From assembly GCA_946411505.1 (NCBI GenBank), contig CAMKEG010000008.1, positions 1 to 64,000 on the forward strand: a stretch of DNA of 64,000 nt, in the 5' to 3' direction. The position numbers and the translations under genes are program-made. This DNA is from an uncultured Treponema sp. (lineage in GTDB: Bacteria > Spirochaetota > Spirochaetia > Treponematales > Treponemataceae). This document shows positions 61,935 to 64,000 of the stretch, piece by piece. The notes beneath the pieces are model-generated. The model did not search any database. It was not told where the DNA came from and was given only the letters and a program-made list of their open reading frames with translations. Numbering within the stretch: the stretch's first letter is position 1; every line of letters begins with the position of its first letter.

Positions 61935-62479
61935 TGGCCAAGGCCTTCTTCCGCGCCGCGCTGAAGGCCCTGGCGCCGGCCCTTTTGGCGCTTTTTGCTT
62001 GCGGGGCCGCGCGGAGCCAGGAAAGCCTTAAGGCGGCCGTCGGGCAAAAGCTGAGGGACTTGTCCGTCCTTGAGCGCCCGGGCCAAAAATCCGTCACATT
62101 TTACGGCCAAAACTGCTACCAAAGCGTTTGGCTTGGCGAGAAGGCCCGCGGGCTTTTGTCCGAGGCGGCCCAAAAATACCTTGAGCAGTTTGAAAAAAAG
62201 CGCCTTCAAAAACCCAAAAACGGGGCGGGGGAGCGCTTTTACTCCGGCGCCGAGGCCCTTTTGGAGTGGGGGCCAAGGAAGGATTCGATGGAACGCTCCG
62301 CCACGGCAAAAATCCGCTTCGGCTACGCGATTTACGGAAAAAACGCCTTTTTCCTTATAAAAGTTCCCTCCCAAAAAAGCCAGGCCCCGGCCCAAAGCCC
62401 CGCCTTTGAAAGCTCCGAGCCCGCCAGCCTGCTCTTTACCCGCGCCCAGCTGAAAAGCCTGCTTGCCGCCCTTCGATAA
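61934..62479 (+). CDS. Hypothetical secreted protein, paralog of preceding gene
   Basis: KYLEQFEKKRL...RFGYAIYGKNAFFLIKVPS...LLFTRAQLKSLLAAL. Confidence 0.6.
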   Translation: MAKAFFRAALKALAPALLALFACGAARSQESLKAAVGQKLRDLSVLERPGQKSVTFYGQNCYQSVWLGEKARGLLSEAAQKYLEQFEKKRLQKPKNGAGERFYSGAEALLEWGPRKDSMERSATAKIRFGYAIYGKNAFFLIKVPSQKSQAPAQSPAFESSEPASLLFTRAQLKSLLAALR

Positions 62480-62497
62480 AAAATTTAATTTTTTTTC

Positions 62498-62526
62498 TTG
62501 ACAGGTGGAATAACTTGTGGTAAACT
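62498..62526 (+). promoter_or_regulatory. sigma70-like promoter of outer-membrane protein gene
   Basis: TTGACA-17 bp-TAAACT. Confidence 0.65.
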
Positions 62527-62582
62527 TTTTTTAAAAGGCAGATGTTGTGTCTGTTTTTAAAAAATAAGGAGGTTTTTTCATT

Positions 62583-63821
62583 ATGAAAAAATTGATTGGA
62601 ACAGTTGCTGTCGCGGCTTTGCTCGCTACGGCTGCTTTCGCCGAAGGACTTTCTTTCGGTTCTTGGGGACGAGCCTTGTGGATCGTTGAATCCGTCAAGA
62701 ATGACGCGGGTGACAACGCTGTAACTTCAAAGCTCGGACAGTCTTGGGGTGGAGCGAGCCCTCGTACAGCCTTGGCTGTAAGCGGCTCATCTGACAACAT
62801 GGGATTCAAGCTTGACTTGCACGGAAACGGCAAGGATCTTGGCATTGGCGACAACGCCTTGATTTGGACAAAGCCGATTGAAATGCTCAAAGTTCAGTTT
62901 GCCGCAAAAGACGACACAAACTTGTTGCGCGGCGACGCCTGCTTCGGACTTTGGAACTTCGACCGAATTGGTTCAGTTTCAGTTGACGGATCAGAAGGAT
63001 TCATCTTCCCCGCCATGCTCAACAAGAACGTAAGCGTTGTTGTCACTCCTATCGAAGGCTTGACAGTAGGCTACGGCTTCAACGTCGCCCTCGGAGACAT
63101 CACTCCCAAGGCTGACTCAGACCGCTTCGTTGACCAGATTGGACGCACAAGCGCTTTCGCCGCCGCGTACACAATCGCCAACATCGGTACAGTTAAAGTT
63201 GGTTTCCAGGCTCAGGGCAAGGGATACGACAAAGAAGGTGGATTCAAGGCTGACCGCAAGGACAAGTTCGAGATTGACGCCGCTTTCGAGTTGACAATGC
63301 TTGAGAAGGTTTACCTCGCTGTTGGTACAAAGATTCCGTTGGGAGGAACTTTCGGAAAGTATGACGAAAAGACATACCTCGTCGCCAACGAGTCACCCAT
63401 TTTCGTTAATCTTTACGCTAAGTTGAGCCTTGTTGAGAACTTGGCCATCAACATCATCGGCGGCGTCAAGTTGAACAACAAGGACGTCAAGGGTGTAAGC
63501 GACAACAATTTCTCTGACTTCAAGGCTGCCGGACAGCTTGGCTTCCGCGTCGGTGTTGAAGGCGAGTACAGCTTGTCTAACGGAATCGGAGTTTTCGCTC
63601 AGGTTGAATATGCCAACGGCATCTACATGAGCTCAAATTCTGGCGACAACAACGATTGTCTCACATTCGGTTTGGGAGCTACAAAAGGCTTCTCTAACGG
63701 TGTAATCGGCGTTGCTTTCGAAGGCACAACAAACGGCTATGGCCGCTATGGCAGCAAAGTTATGGCTGCTAAAGATGACTTCCACTGGGAAGTTCCTGTT
63801 AAATTGGAATACTGGTTCTAG
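62583..63821 (+). CDS. Predicted Treponema-type outer-membrane beta-barrel protein
   Basis: Signal peptide MKKLIGTVAVAALLATAAFAEG; beta-barrel pattern; terminal aromatic (EYWF). Confidence 0.75.
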   Translation: MKKLIGTVAVAALLATAAFAEGLSFGSWGRALWIVESVKNDAGDNAVTSKLGQSWGGASPRTALAVSGSSDNMGFKLDLHGNGKDLGIGDNALIWTKPIEMLKVQFAAKDDTNLLRGDACFGLWNFDRIGSVSVDGSEGFIFPAMLNKNVSVVVTPIEGLTVGYGFNVALGDITPKADSDRFVDQIGRTSAFAAAYTIANIGTVKVGFQAQGKGYDKEGGFKADRKDKFEIDAAFELTMLEKVYLAVGTKIPLGGTFGKYDEKTYLVANESPIFVNLYAKLSLVENLAINIIGGVKLNNKDVKGVSDNNFSDFKAAGQLGFRVGVEGEYSLSNGIGVFAQVEYANGIYMSSNSGDNNDCLTFGLGATKGFSNGVIGVAFEGTTNGYGRYGSKVMAAKDDFHWEVPVKLEYWF

Positions 63822-63869
63822 GCCAGATTTCCTAAAAGAAAAAAAAATTAAACGAATTGGAGGATTCGC

Positions 63870-64000
63870 ATGAAAAAGAATCTTTTTGGCGCAGTATCAG
63901 CCGCTTTGGCTTTGGCGCTTGCAATTACGTCGTTCGGCTGCGAAAGCGGAAACGACAGCCCTTTGCGCAACCCCACAGACGCTGACCGCGCCGCTTTGGA
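63870..64000 (+). CDS. Lipoprotein, truncated by window end
   Basis: GGAGG SD; MKKNLFGAVSAALALALAITSFGCESGNDSP lipobox. Confidence 0.7.
   Translation, partial: MKKNLFGAVSAALALALAITSFGCESGNDSPLRNPTDADRAAL

Overview
Spirochaete chromosomal window, most likely a gut or rumen-type Treponema. The inference rests on the cheA-cheW/CheR-like-cheX-cheY cluster, a FliG paralog, DapL, and Treponema-style outer-membrane and BspA-like proteins. Most of the window is housekeeping: rpsP-KH-rimM-trmD-rplS, uvrB, rpmB, prs, fusA, ndk, gpsA, ffh, nrnA-like and two tRNAs. There is also an MMPL/LolA-like/beta-barrel/ABC export block under a TetR regulator with four palindromic operators, an [FeFe]-hydrogenase maturation cluster (hydE, hydG, hydF), and an AT-rich, cassette-like left edge.

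The most noteworthy items are: (1) a candidate type I toxin-antitoxin locus at 58197-58509 (29-aa membrane peptide, SD-sequestering hairpin, convergent antisense RNA); (2) a soluble [FeFe]-hydrogenase-like/MCP fusion beside hydEGF, a candidate H2/redox chemotaxis sensor; (3) a dispersed structured leader repeat, four copies each just upstream of an SD, with compensatory stem changes; (4) a second family of inverted-repeat intergenic elements upstream of promoters; (5) three copies of a palindromic element read in three different frames inside one FGGY kinase/HAD fusion ORF; (6) a membrane-anchored SARP-like regulator preceded by three direct repeats spaced 32-33 bp. All calls come from reading the sequence and supplied ORFs; no database searches or folding programs were run.
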